A stretch of 64,000 nt of DNA from Variovorax sp. CF313 (GCF_000282635.1 NZ_AKIW01000166.1:30850-94849); one strand, 5' to 3'. Numbered from the stretch's first letter, positions 53,468-62,231 are shown. Notes: a model not told the origin generated them from the letters alone. A program made the numbers and translations.

Positions 53468-54484
53468 CTAGCGGTACCCGTCGGGGTTGCGCTGCTGCCA
53501 GCGCCAGCTGTCGGCGCACATCTGGTCGAGACTGCGGCGCGCGCGCCAGCCCAGCGTCGCCTGGGCAAGTGACGGGTCACCCCAGTAGGCCGGGACGTCG
53601 CCCGGCCGGCGCGGACCGATCTCGAAGGGTAGGGGACGTCCACTTGCGCGTTCGAAGGCCCGCACCACTTCCAGCACCGAGGCTCCCTGCCCGGTGCCCA
53701 GGTTGAGGGTAACGAGGCTCGATTGGATCTCCGCATGCTTCAAGGCCGCGACGTGGCCTTCAGCAAGGTCCATCACGTGGACATAGTCGCGCACTCCGGT
53801 GCCGTCCGGTGTCGGATAGTCGGCGCCGTGTATCTGCAATTTGTCGCGTTGCCCCACGGCGACCTGGCAGACGAAGGGCATCAGATTGTTCGGTTTGCCG
53901 TGAGGGTGTTCGCCGATCAATCCGCTTTCATGCGCGCCGACCGGATTGAAGTAGCGAAGCAGCGCGATTCGCCAGCCGGGCTGCGAGCGATAAAGGTCGA
54001 CGAGCGCTTGTTCCACCATGAGCTTGGAGCGACCATAGGGGCTTGCCGGCCGCAGGGCGGCGTCTTCCGGGATCGGCGAGTGCTCCGGTTCACCGTAGAC
54101 CGTGGCCGACGAGGAAAAGATCAGTGTGTTCACGCCAGCATCCCGCATCGCAGAGGCAAGCATCAGACTGCCGCCCACGTTGGTGTCGTAGTACGCCAGC
54201 GGGTCGGCCACCGATTCGCCCACTGCCTTGAGGCCTGCGAAATGGATCGCGGCCGCGAACGGCATTTCTGCGAACACCCGGGCAAGCAGCGCGGCGTCGC
54301 GCACGTCGCCTTGAATGAATCGGACCGTGCTGCCGGTGATCTGGCGCAGCCGCTCCAGGACGCGCACGTCGCTGTTGCAGAGGTTGTCGAGAATCACGGG
54401 CACATAGCCGGCCGCAGCCAGCGCCACGCAGGTGTGGCTGCCGATGAAGCCGGCGCCGCCGGTGACCAGGATACGTTGGCTCAT
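53468..54484 (-). CDS. galE: UDP-glucose 4-epimerase
   Basis: A 338-aa SDR epimerase interconverting UDP-glucose and UDP-galactose (or the N-acetyl forms). ILVTGGAGFIGSHTCVAL is the NAD loop, then DNLCNSD, IHFAGLKAVGESV, SSSATVYGEP, the catalytic YGRSKLMVEQ (Tyr-Lys), RYFNPVGAHESG and GTGVRDYVHVMDLAEGH, all GalE-type. It is convergent with argB and 134 bp divergent from the TetR gene. As it is close to the glycan locus it may supply a galactose or GalNAc donor for that polymer. Confidence 0.94.
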   Translation of the reverse strand: MSQRILVTGGAGFIGSHTCVALAAAGYVPVILDNLCNSDVRVLERLRQITGSTVRFIQGDVRDAALLARVFAEMPFAAAIHFAGLKAVGESVADPLAYYDTNVGGSLMLASAMRDAGVNTLIFSSSATVYGEPEHSPIPEDAALRPASPYGRSKLMVEQALVDLYRSQPGWRIALLRYFNPVGAHESGLIGEHPHGKPNNLMPFVCQVAVGQRDKLQIHGADYPTPDGTGVRDYVHVMDLAEGHVAALKHAEIQSSLVTLNLGTGQGASVLEVVRAFERASGRPLPFEIGPRRPGDVPAYWGDPSLAQATLGWRARRSLDQMCADSWRWQQRNPDGYR

Positions 54485-54618
54485 GAAGTTCTATCGATTG
54501 CCACGGAAAGTAGATTTTGAACGGGCTTTCGCGGGACTGCCGGCGCGCTCGGCCGGAGACGGCGCGTGCTCACAGCCCTGTGCGAGAATCAATTGATTAC
54601 ATCTTTGCACGCGCTCCC

Positions 54619-55269
54619 ATGCAGAACGAAGAGACGACCAGTGCTTCCGGCGTAGAGACCTCTGCGGACACGCTCACCCCCCCGACGCGCAAGCGCCCCA
54701 AGCCGGGTGAGCGGCGCGTGCAGATCCTGCAGGCGCTTGCCGCCATGCTCGAGCAGCCCGGCGCAGAGCGGGTCACCACCGCCGCGCTGGCCGCGCGGCT
54801 CGAAGTGAGCGAGGCCGCGCTGTATCGCCATTTCGCGAGCAAGGCCCAGATGTTCGAGGGCCTGATCGACTTCATCGAGCAGAGCGTCTTCACGCTGGTC
54901 AACCAGATCCTGGAGCGCGAGGGCGCCACCGGCGCCCAGCAGGCCGCAAAAATCCTCACGCTGCTGGTGCAGTTCGCTGAGCGCAACCCTGGCATGACCC
55001 GCGTCATGGTGGGCGATGCGCTGGTCTACGAAAACGAGCGCCTGCAGCAGCGCATGAACCAGTTCTTCGACAAGATCGAAGCCACGCTGCGCCAGGTGCT
55101 GCGCGGCGCCGCCGCGGCCGACGGCTCGGCAACGCCCAGCGTCGACGCGCAGGTGCGCGCCGCGGCGCTCACAGCCTTCGTGGTCGGGCAGCTCCAGCGC
55201 TTTGCGCGCTCGGGTTTCCGCCGCGCGCCGTCCGAGCACCTCGAAGCAACGATCGCCTTGATCGTTTGA
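54619..55269 (+). CDS. slmA: TetR-family regulator, SlmA-type nucleoid occlusion factor
   Basis: A 216-aa protein. The DNA-binding domain (about residues 27-80) reads RRVQILQALAAMLEQPGAERVTTAALAARLEVSEAALYRHFASK, with the HTH SEAALYRHF of TetR proteins of the SlmA subgroup. The C-terminal helical domain is the dimer part with LLVQFAERNPGMTRVMVGDAL. SlmA binds nucleoid sites and blocks FtsZ polymerisation there. The ATG at 54619 is the only one that leaves the TetR domain with a normal short lead. Position near argB is typical in Burkholderiales. It could be another TetR, but the match is good. Confidence 0.8.
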   Translation: MQNEETTSASGVETSADTLTPPTRKRPKPGERRVQILQALAAMLEQPGAERVTTAALAARLEVSEAALYRHFASKAQMFEGLIDFIEQSVFTLVNQILEREGATGAQQAAKILTLLVQFAERNPGMTRVMVGDALVYENERLQQRMNQFFDKIEATLRQVLRGAAAADGSATPSVDAQVRAAALTAFVVGQLQRFARSGFRRAPSEHLEATIALIV

Positions 55270-55447
55270 TTCGTCCCTGTCGGAGCGATGGCTCATCGAA
55301 CTGCGAGCCCATAGGGTACCCAGGTGACGGCGCGGAGCCCGGCACCGCGCTCGACTTGCTTCGTTGCGAAGCGTAGGATCGGTGCCCCTTGCCGCCCCGT
55401 CGCGGCGACAAGTCCGTGTTCGTGTGGCTTCTTGAACGGAGGTTCGT

Positions 55448-56050
55448 ATGAGCTATCACCTGGAAGGTCGCCTGCTCGAGGTATGCAACTGCAACGTCCT
55501 TTGTCCCTGCTGGATCGGCGAGGATCCTGACAACGGCACCTGCGACACGATCGTCGCGTGGCGCATCGACAAGGGAACGATCGACGGCATCGACGTCGGC
55601 GGCAACACCATCGCGGCCGTGGCGCATGTGCCCGGAAACATCCTGGAAGGCAACTGGACGGCGGCGATCTTCGTCGACGAAAGCGCCTCCAAGGAGCAGG
55701 AAGAAGCGCTGCTCAAGGTCTACACCGGGCAGGCCGGCGGACCGATCGCCGACCTGGCCAAGCTCATCGGCCAGGTCGTGTCGGTCGAGCGGGCGCCGAT
55801 CCGCTTCACCGTGAACAACGGCAAGGGCGAGCTGGAGATCGGCAAGGACTACTACGCCGAACTCGAGCCCTACCGCGGTGCGACCGGCGGCCAGACCACC
55901 CTTTCCGACACCGTGTTCTCGACGGTTCCGGGCGCGCCGGTGTTCGTCGGCAAGGCCCCGACCTACCGTTCGAAGAATGCCGCGCTGGGCATCGACCTCG
56001 ACATCAAGAACCACAACGCGCTGCAGAGCACCTTCGTCTTCGACGCATGA
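55448..56050 (+). CDS. DUF1326 domain protein with N-terminal cysteine motif
   Basis: A 200-aa soluble protein of the DUF1326 family, whose function is unknown. Near the N-terminus VCNCNVLCPCWIGEDP puts four cysteines within about 8 residues, a pattern suited to a metal or redox role. The rest is beta-rich with FTVNNGKGELEIGKDYYAELEP. GGAGG six bases before the ATG gives a strong start. Just downstream is a DUF2182 gene, and the two are often adjacent in proteobacteria, suggesting a joint membrane function. Confidence 0.82.
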   Translation: MSYHLEGRLLEVCNCNVLCPCWIGEDPDNGTCDTIVAWRIDKGTIDGIDVGGNTIAAVAHVPGNILEGNWTAAIFVDESASKEQEEALLKVYTGQAGGPIADLAKLIGQVVSVERAPIRFTVNNGKGELEIGKDYYAELEPYRGATGGQTTLSDTVFSTVPGAPVFVGKAPTYRSKNAALGIDLDIKNHNALQSTFVFDA

Positions 56051-56053
56051 GCG

Positions 56054-56104
56054 CCGCGCGGGGCCGCCCCAAGCAAGTTCGCACCGCAGTGCGAAGCACG
56101 AAGG
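56054..56104. repeat. Short hairpin-bearing intergenic element (different class)
   Basis: Between the DUF1326 stop and the DUF2182 start, GGCCGCCCCAAGCAAG leads into a perfect stem TTCGCAC (56078-56084) / GTGCGAA (56089-56095) with loop CGCA, then GCACGAAGG. From memory this resembles an element found between genes in other Comamonadaceae genomes. No second copy was found in this window. Confidence 0.4.
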
Positions 56105-56111
56105 TTGCCCA

Positions 56112-56927
56112 ATGAACCCGGCGGCCGGCTCGCCGCCGCGCAACGTCTCGCGCCATCGCCGTGTGTTCCTGCCGGTGCTTGCTGCGCTGATCACGCTCGC
56201 GTGGATGGCGTTGTGGGCCTGGGCGCGCAGTCCCTACGGACGCTATCTCGAACACGGCGACTGGACCGCCTCGGGGCCGGCCGCGTTCCTGTGCCAGGTC
56301 GTTCCCGCCGGCGACGTGGTCGTGCCCATGGTGCTCTACGCCGCTTCGTGGATTCTCATGACGGCGGCCATGATGCTGCCGACGACGCTTCCGTTGTTCA
56401 ACGCCTTCGACCGGTTGACCGAGGGGCGCCCGGACCATGGACGCCTTCTCGTGCTGCTGGGGCTGGGCTACATGGCGGTGTGGGGCGCCTTCGGGTTGCT
56501 GGCGCACGCACTCCACAGTACGGTGCTGGCCCTGCTCGCAAGCGCGCCGACCCTGGCCTGGCACGGCTGGGTGATCGGTGCCGCGACCATCGCGCTGGCT
56601 GGAGCCTTCCAGTTCAGCCGTCTCAAGCACCGGTGCCTGGAGAAGTGCCGCACGCCGCTGAGCTTCGTCGTCGAGCATTGGCGAGGGCAGGCGCAGGCCA
56701 GGCATGCGTTCGCGCTGGGCACGCACCACGGCCTGTTCTGCGTCGGCTGCTGCTGGGCGCTGATGTTGTTGATGTTCGCGCTCGGCACCGGCAGCCTCGG
56801 CTGGATGCTTCTGCTCGCGGCCGTCATGGCGGTAGAAAAGAACGTTCCCTGGGGCCATCGTCTCAGCGCGCCGCTTGGGTTCGCGTTGCTGGGCTGGGCC
56901 GCCTTCATGGTGGCGATGCATGTCTGA
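56112..56927 (+). CDS. DUF2182 integral membrane protein
   Basis: A 271-aa protein with about six hydrophobic spans. After a basic N-terminus, VFLPVLAALITLAWMALWAWA is the first span. SWILMTAAMMLPTTLPLF is the family's most conserved segment. Later CLEKCRTPLSF and GLFCVGCCWALMLLMFALG carry cysteines that could bind metal. DUF2182 proteins are described as predicted metal-binding membrane proteins of unknown role. The gene follows DUF1326 by 61 bp and overlaps the start of the EamA gene. Confidence 0.85.
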   Translation: MNPAAGSPPRNVSRHRRVFLPVLAALITLAWMALWAWARSPYGRYLEHGDWTASGPAAFLCQVVPAGDVVVPMVLYAASWILMTAAMMLPTTLPLFNAFDRLTEGRPDHGRLLVLLGLGYMAVWGAFGLLAHALHSTVLALLASAPTLAWHGWVIGAATIALAGAFQFSRLKHRCLEKCRTPLSFVVEHWRGQAQARHAFALGTHHGLFCVGCCWALMLLMFALGTGSLGWMLLLAAVMAVEKNVPWGHRLSAPLGFALLGWAAFMVAMHV

Positions 56928-57807
56928 AGCCATGTCTGAAGGGCGCCGCGGCCCGTCCCTCCTGCAGACCATCGCCCTTACCGCTGTGGCCATGGTCGCG
57001 TTCGCGGCCAATTCGCTGTTGTGCAGGCTCGCGCTGCAGCAACGGGGCATCGATCCTGCCAGCTTCGGCAGCATCAGACTGGTTTCCGGGGCAATCACGC
57101 TCGCGCTCGTCGTGCGGCTCAGGGTACGGCCGTCTGTGGCCGGGCGGGCCGACTGGCTTGCCGCCGCCATGCTGTTCGCCTATGTCGCGTTCTTCTCTTT
57201 CGCCTACCTCAGCCTGTCCGCGGGAACGGGTGCGCTGATCCTGTTCGGTGCGGTTCAGCTCACGATGCTTGGTGCGGGTCTGGGCTCCGGCGAGCGCTTC
57301 GGGCCTGCTGCATGGTTCGGTTTCGCCCTGGCGGTGGTCGGACTCGTGTACCTGGTGTCGCCGGGGATTTCCGCGCCGCCGCTCTTCGGCGCCGTGCTGA
57401 TGGCGGTGGCGGGCGTGGCGTGGGGCCTGTATTCATTGCGCGGCCGCGGCGTGGCCGACCCGCTGGCCGCCACTGCGCGCAACTTCACGCGGGCGGTGCC
57501 GCTCGCGCTCGCGCTGAGCCTGGGCTTCGTGGCAAGCGCTCATGCGGACGCGACCGGCGTCGCCCTGGCCGTGGCTTCCGGTGCGCTGACCTCGGGTCTC
57601 GGCTATGTCGTCTGGTATGCGGTGCTGGGCCGCCTTTCGGCGATGCGGGCAGCCACCGTGCAGCTGTCGGTGCCGCTGCTGGCCGCATTTGGTGGCGTGC
57701 TGTTCCTGTCCGAGGCGATCACGCCGCGGCTGGCGGCCGCCTCCGTGGCGATCCTGGGAGGCATCGCGCTCGTGCTGAGCCAGAAGTCGCAAAGCGCGCG
57801 CCGTTAG
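56920..57807 (+). CDS. EamA/DMT family transporter
   Basis: A 295-aa protein with ten hydrophobic spans in two EamA repeats: ALTAVAMVAFAANSLLCRLAL and FGSIRLVSGAITLAL at the start, GLGYVVWYAVLGRLSAMRAAT and GVLFLSEAITPRLAAASVAIL in the second half, the typical EamA ending. The start is uncertain because ATGTCTGAAG is present twice (56920 and 56932). 56920 overlaps the DUF2182 gene and has GGTGG upstream. It shares direction with the DUF1326/DUF2182 pair. Substrate unknown; the family exports amino acids, sugars or nucleotides. Confidence 0.86.
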   Translation: MSEAMSEGRRGPSLLQTIALTAVAMVAFAANSLLCRLALQQRGIDPASFGSIRLVSGAITLALVVRLRVRPSVAGRADWLAAAMLFAYVAFFSFAYLSLSAGTGALILFGAVQLTMLGAGLGSGERFGPAAWFGFALAVVGLVYLVSPGISAPPLFGAVLMAVAGVAWGLYSLRGRGVADPLAATARNFTRAVPLALALSLGFVASAHADATGVALAVASGALTSGLGYVVWYAVLGRLSAMRAATVQLSVPLLAAFGGVLFLSEAITPRLAAASVAILGGIALVLSQKSQSARR

Positions 57808-57821
57808 CCGTCGTCAAGCCC

Positions 57822-58880
57822 TTACGCGATGGCAATGCCCACCTTGGCACCCGCCGCGACGATCTCCCCCCACGTCGCCTCATCGACCCAGATCCCGTCC
57901 CGCCGCCGCGCAGCCCGCGCCTTGCGTTCCGGTTCGCCGGCAATCTGCACCTCGTCGAAGCCCTGTCCCGGCGGGCTCTGCCGCAGCCATTCGACGAACT
58001 CCCGCGCCTCCTGGTCGAACGACGCCTGCGTGCCCAGGCGCGCCGGGTCGATCAGCACCGTCAGCATGCCGTTGAGCACCGTACGGGCCGTGTCGGCCGG
58101 CCGGTGCCATGTGCCACCGCCCGTGAGTGCACCGCCCAGCAGCTCGCACGCCACGGCCATGCCGTAGCCCTTGTGCTCGCCGAAGGTCATGAGCGCGCCG
58201 AACAGGCCGTTGCCCTGCGGCACGACCACCACGCCGGGGTCGTTGGTCGGTGCGCCGTTCTCGTCGATCAGGTAGCCGTCGGGTACGCGCTCGCCCTTGT
58301 TGTGCGCCACGCGCATCTTTCCCTGCGCGACGCGGCTGGTCGCGTAGTCGAGCACGAAGGGGTCCGCGCCCGAGAGTGGAATACCGATGCAGCACGGGTT
58401 GGTGCCGAAGCGCCCGTCGCCGCCGCCCCAGGGCGCGACCACCGGACGCGACAGCACATTGACGAAGTGCATCGACACCAGCCCCTGCGCCGTCGCCATC
58501 TCGGCGAAATGTCCGATGCGTCCCAGGTGGTGCGCATGCGAGAGCGTGAAGATGCAACTGCCGTGCTGCTTCGCCCGCGCAATGCCGAGCTCCATCGCCT
58601 GCACGCCGACGATCTGCCCATAGCCGTGCTGGCCGTCCAGCCCCATCAACGTGCCGATGTCGAGGTTGACGCGCACGGCGGCGTTGGGCTTCAGCCCGCC
58701 CTCGGCCACTGCATCCACGTAGCGCGGCAGCATGCCCACGCCGTGCGAGTCGTGGCCGCTGAGGTTCGCCAGCACGAGGTTGGCGGCCACCTGTTGTGCT
58801 TCGGCCGGCGTGCTGCCTGCGGCTTCGAGGATGCGGGCGACGGTGGCTTGCAGGCCATCGGCCTCCAGTGTTCTGGACAT
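57822..58880 (-). CDS. Ldh family NAD(P)-dependent oxidoreductase (malate/L-lactate dehydrogenase type)
   Basis: A 352-aa protein of the MDH2/Ldh group (not the classical Rossmann LDH). Family marks are LANLSGHDSHGVGMLPRYV (catalytic His), SHAHHLGRIGHFAE, GTNPCCIGIPL, DYATSRVAQGKM, and FGEHKGYGMAVACELLGGAL. Members oxidise 2-hydroxy acids such as L-lactate, malate or ureidoglycolate. In this cluster it could act on the hydroxy acid released by the FAH-type hydrolase. It is the last gene of the minus-strand operon and starts 3 bases from the stop of the lactonase gene. Confidence 0.88.
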   Translation of the reverse strand: MSRTLEADGLQATVARILEAAGSTPAEAQQVAANLVLANLSGHDSHGVGMLPRYVDAVAEGGLKPNAAVRVNLDIGTLMGLDGQHGYGQIVGVQAMELGIARAKQHGSCIFTLSHAHHLGRIGHFAEMATAQGLVSMHFVNVLSRPVVAPWGGGDGRFGTNPCCIGIPLSGADPFVLDYATSRVAQGKMRVAHNKGERVPDGYLIDENGAPTNDPGVVVVPQGNGLFGALMTFGEHKGYGMAVACELLGGALTGGGTWHRPADTARTVLNGMLTVLIDPARLGTQASFDQEAREFVEWLRQSPPGQGFDEVQIAGEPERKARAARRRDGIWVDEATWGEIVAAGAKVGIAIA

Positions 58881-58883
58881 GGA

Positions 58884-59816
58884 TCAGACTCCCTTCGCGT
58901 TCAGCGTGATGGCATAGAGCGACGTGGTCGCACAAATGAAAAGGCGATTGCGCTTCGGCCCGCCGAAGCAGACGTTGGCCACCCGCTCGGGCAGCAGGAT
59001 CTTGCCGAGCAGCGTGCCGTCGGGGTGGTAGGCGTGCACGCCATCGAGCGCGCTGGTCCAGATGCGGCCTTCGGTGTCGAGGCGGAAGCCGTCGAACAGG
59101 CCGCTGGTGCATTCGGCAAACACTTCGCCACCGCTCAGGGTGCGGCCGTCGGCGCCCACCTTGAAGCGGCGAATGTGCCGCGGCCCGTCCGCCGCATGGC
59201 TCGCGCCGGTGTCGGCGATGTACAGCAGCGATTCGTCGGGAGAGAACGCCAGCCCGTTGGGCTTCACGAAGTCGTCGGCCATGCGCTCGACCTCGCCGCT
59301 CGCGGGGTCGATGCGGTAGACGTGGCAGGCGCCGATCTCGCTGTCCGCCTTCAGGCCTTCGTAGTCGGAGAGGATGCCGTAGCTCGGGTCGGTGAACCAC
59401 ACGCCGCCGTCCGAATGCACGACCACGTCGTTCGGTGAATTGAGCCGCTTGCCCTGCCAGTGCGAAGCCAGCACGGTGATCGATCCGTCGTGCTCTGTGC
59501 GCGTCACGCGCCGCGTGAGGTGCTCGCAGCTCACGAGCCGGCCCTCGCGGTCGACCGTGTGGCCATTGGCGTTGTTCGACGGCTCGCGGAAGACGCCGAC
59601 CGTGCCGTTGACCTCGTCGTAGCGCAGCATGCGGTTGTTGGGAATGTCGGACCACACCAGCGTGCGGTGCGCGCCGAACCAGGCGGGGCCTTCGCACCAG
59701 CGCGCACCGGTCCACAGGCGTTGCACCCGCTCGGGGCCGGGAATGCAGGTCTTGAAGCGAGGGTCCAGGTGGTCGAAGCCGGTGCCGTCGAGGAAGCCGA
59801 AGGGGAGTGTGGCCAT
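58884..59816 (-). CDS. SMP-30/gluconolactonase family lactonase
   Basis: A 310-aa six-bladed beta-propeller. SMP-30 marks include GARWCEGPAWF (the metal Glu), WSDIPNNRMLRY, NANGHTVDREGRLVSCEH, and NSPNDVVVHSDGGVWFTDPSYGI (metal-ligand Asn and Asp), then NGLAFSPDESLLYIADT. The family opens aldonolactones using Ca/Zn. Placed beside a dehydratase, it should open the lactone formed by an upstream sugar dehydrogenase. No sugar dehydrogenase gene is in view in the window. The start at 59816 gives the normal N-terminus, 20 bases after the dehydratase stop. Confidence 0.88.
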   Translation of the reverse strand: MATLPFGFLDGTGFDHLDPRFKTCIPGPERVQRLWTGARWCEGPAWFGAHRTLVWSDIPNNRMLRYDEVNGTVGVFREPSNNANGHTVDREGRLVSCEHLTRRVTRTEHDGSITVLASHWQGKRLNSPNDVVVHSDGGVWFTDPSYGILSDYEGLKADSEIGACHVYRIDPASGEVERMADDFVKPNGLAFSPDESLLYIADTGASHAADGPRHIRRFKVGADGRTLSGGEVFAECTSGLFDGFRLDTEGRIWTSALDGVHAYHPDGTLLGKILLPERVANVCFGGPKRNRLFICATTSLYAITLNAKGV

Positions 59817-59836
59817 GGGGTTCCTTGTCGATGGGT

Positions 59837-61363
59837 TCACATCACGGCGCCGACCTGCCACGGAACGAACTCGTTCTGCCCGTAGCCGTGCTGCTCGCTT
59901 TTCGATTGCGCGCCCGAGGCGGTCGCGAGCACCAGTTCGAAGATTCGCTGGCCCATCTCCTGGATCGACGCGGTGCCGTCCACGATCTCGCCGCAGTTGA
60001 TGTCCATGTCTTCTTCCTGCCGCTGCCACAGCGCCGAGTTGGTCGCGAGCTTGAGCGAGGGGGAGGGCGCGCAACCGTACGCCGAGCCACGCCCGGTCGT
60101 GAAGCAGATCAGGTTGGCGCCGCCGGCCACCTGGCCCGTGGCGCTCACCGGGTCGTAGCCCGGCGTGTCCATGTAGACGAAGCCGTGCGCGGTGACGGGC
60201 TCCGCGTATTCGTACACCGCCTCGAGGTTGCTCGTGCCGCCCTTGGCGACCGCGCCCAGTGACTTCTCGAGGATGGTGGTGAGCCCGCCTGCCTTGTTGC
60301 CCGGCGAAGGGTTGTTGTTCATCTCGCCTTCGTTGATGGCGGTGTAGTGCTCCCACCACTTGATGCGATCCACCAGCTTCTGGCCGACTTCGCGCTTCAC
60401 GGCACGGCGCGTCAGCAGGTGCTCGGCGCCATACACCTCGGGCGTTTCGCTGAGGATGGCGGTGCCGCCGTGCGCCACCAGCAGGTCGACCGCCGCGCCC
60501 AGCGCCGGGTTGGCGCTGATGCCCGAGTAGCCGTCGGAGCCGCCGCACTGCAGCCCGATGGTGATGTGCGCAGCGCTGCATGGCTCGCGCTTCACCGCGT
60601 TGGCGCGCGGCAGCATCTCGTTGATGAGCGCCACGCCTTTCTCCACCGTCTTGCGCGTGCCGCCGGTGTCCTGGATGTTGAAGGTGCGGAAGTTCTCGCC
60701 CTCGGCCAGGTGGCCGGTCGCGAGCCAGGCGTTGATCTGGTTGGCCTCGCAGCCGAGCCCGACGACCAGCACGCCCGCGAAGTTCGGGTGCGTGGCGTAT
60801 CCCGTGAGCGTGCGCTCCAAAATCTGCATGCCCATGCCCTCGGTGTCCATGCCGCAGCCGGTGCCGTGCGTGAGCGCGACCACGCCATCGACGTTCGGGA
60901 ACGCCGCAAGTGCTTGCGGATTGGTCTTGCGCGAGAAGTGATCGGCAATGGCGCGCGCGGCCGTGGCCGAGCAGTTCACGCTGGTCAGCACGCCGATGTA
61001 GTTGCGCGTGGCCACGCGGCCGTCGGCGCGCTTGATGCCCATGAAGGTGGCCTCGCGCTTGGCGGGCGCGGGCTTCACGTCGGCGCCGAAGGCGTAGTCG
61101 CGTTCGAAATCTCCCTTGTCCGGACCCATGTCGAGGTTCTGCGTGTGCACGTGCTCGCCGGCGGCGATGGGCTTGCTCGCGAAACCGATGATCTGGTTGT
61201 AGCGGCGCACAGGCTCGCCCGGCGCGATGGCGCGCATGGCGATCTTGTGGCCCGGCGGGATCAGGCCGCGCACGGCCACGTTCTCGACGACGGTGCCGCC
61301 GAGCAGTTGCGAGCGCGCGATGACGACGTCATCGGCGGGGTGGAGTCGGATGTAGGGAGTCAT
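59837..61363 (-). CDS. UxaA family altronate/galactarate dehydratase-like enzyme
   Basis: A 508-aa two-part dehydratase. The SAF domain (about residues 1-80) contains AVRGLIPPGHKIAMRAIAPGE. The UxaA part follows with GVLTSVNCSATAARAIADHF, HGTGCGMDTEGMGMQILERT, GLGCEANQI, GLQCGGSDGYSGISANPALG, NNPSPGNKAGGLTT and FTTGRGSAYGCAPSPSLK, with the Cys residues for the iron site. UxaA and GarD remove water from D-altronate or galactarate; relatives act on other sugar acids. With a lactonase, an SDR and a FAH-type hydrolase near it, the substrate is probably an aldonate such as L-fuconate or a pentonate. No altronate-oxidoreductase genes are present. Confidence 0.88.
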   Translation of the reverse strand: MTPYIRLHPADDVVIARSQLLGGTVVENVAVRGLIPPGHKIAMRAIAPGEPVRRYNQIIGFASKPIAAGEHVHTQNLDMGPDKGDFERDYAFGADVKPAPAKREATFMGIKRADGRVATRNYIGVLTSVNCSATAARAIADHFSRKTNPQALAAFPNVDGVVALTHGTGCGMDTEGMGMQILERTLTGYATHPNFAGVLVVGLGCEANQINAWLATGHLAEGENFRTFNIQDTGGTRKTVEKGVALINEMLPRANAVKREPCSAAHITIGLQCGGSDGYSGISANPALGAAVDLLVAHGGTAILSETPEVYGAEHLLTRRAVKREVGQKLVDRIKWWEHYTAINEGEMNNNPSPGNKAGGLTTILEKSLGAVAKGGTSNLEAVYEYAEPVTAHGFVYMDTPGYDPVSATGQVAGGANLICFTTGRGSAYGCAPSPSLKLATNSALWQRQEEDMDINCGEIVDGTASIQEMGQRIFELVLATASGAQSKSEQHGYGQNEFVPWQVGAVM

Positions 61364-61393
61364 CGTGAGTGTCTGCCGGCGCTTGTTTGTTTG

Positions 61394-62110
61394 TCAGGAG
61401 GCCTTGGTGCGGCGCCAGCTCGCGCTGAACCGCTGGTGGAACTTGTCCATGTGATGGTGCATCGCGTCGCGCGCCGCGGCCGGATCGTGCGCCGCGATGG
61501 CGTCGAGGATGGCTTCGTGCTCGCCGATGGCGGCCTGCCACGAGTCCATGGTCTCGAAGTAATCGATCATCCGGGCGAAGATCGGCCCATGCCGCGACTC
61601 CCAGAAGCCCTGCACCGTCTCGGTCAGCACCACGTTGTCGCACGCGTTGACGATGGCCAGGTGGAAGGCGCGGTCGCCCTCGTGCGGCACCTCGTTGCGT
61701 GCAGCCATCTCGCGCATCATGCGGATCGCGCGGCGCATGGCGTCCACGTCCTTGCGCTTGCCGTACTGGGCCGCGGTGGCGGCGGTCTCGCCTTCCACCA
61801 GGCGGCGCGCGCGGATGATTTCGAGCGGGCCCCATTCGACGCCGGCTGCGCCGTTGGCTGGCGGGGCCGCTCGGTGCGACCTGTCGAGCACGTACACGCC
61901 CGAGCCGGTGCGGATCTCGACCCAGCCTTCGACCTCCAGCGCAATCAGCGCCTCGCGCACCGAAGGCCGGCTCACGCCCAGCTGCGCGGCCAGGTCGCGC
62001 TCGGCGGGAATGCGCGCGCCCACCGCGAACTCGCCCTTGCCGATGAGCACGCGCAGCTGCTCGGCAATCTGGCGGTAGAGGCGCTGGGGTTCGAGGGTCT
62101 GGATCGGCAC
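61394..62110 (-). CDS. FadR/GntR family transcriptional regulator
   Basis: A 238-aa protein. The winged-helix N-terminus (about 8-75) is IAEQLRVLIGKGEFAVGARIPAERDLAAQLGVSRPSVREALIALEVEGWV, then RTGSGVYV in the wing. The C-terminal FCD domain (about 95-225) has RRLVEGETAATAA, FHLAIVNACDNVVL and HEAILDAIAAHDPAAARDAM, with the Asp/His residues that bind a metal and an acid ligand in FCD proteins. Divergent from the SDR gene and first of the operon that holds the dehydratase, it most probably responds to a sugar acid of the pathway. Confidence 0.92.
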   Translation of the reverse strand: MPIQTLEPQRLYRQIAEQLRVLIGKGEFAVGARIPAERDLAAQLGVSRPSVREALIALEVEGWVEIRTGSGVYVLDRSHRAAPPANGAAGVEWGPLEIIRARRLVEGETAATAAQYGKRKDVDAMRRAIRMMREMAARNEVPHEGDRAFHLAIVNACDNVVLTETVQGFWESRHGPIFARMIDYFETMDSWQAAIGEHEAILDAIAAHDPAAARDAMHHHMDKFHQRFSASWRRTKAS

Positions 62111-62144
62111 GGGAACGAAAAGAGGAAATCGAACGGGTTAAGGG

Positions 62145-62180
62145 TTGTCCTGAATTGGACAAGTGGTAAGGCCAATTCAG
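62145..62180. promoter_or_regulatory. Overlapping palindromes between the GntR and SDR genes (candidate operator)
   Basis: CTGAATTGG (62150-62158) is mirrored perfectly by CCAATTCAG (62172-62180) with a 13-base spacer. An overlapping dyad TTGTCC/GGACAA (62145-62150 and 62157-62162) lies at its left. Both are in the 121-bp divergent region. A TACGAT -10-like box for the SDR gene starts at 62183. A site here could control both directions. Confidence 0.55.
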
Positions 62181-62231
62181 AATACGATACACCGCCCGGA
62201 TCAACATCGGGCCTAACCCGAGGAGACACCC

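Noticed and set aside
57021..59438. An 805-codon plus-strand frame over the EamA, Ldh-type and lactonase genes
   Set aside because: It covers three recognised genes in wrong frames and has no family motif.
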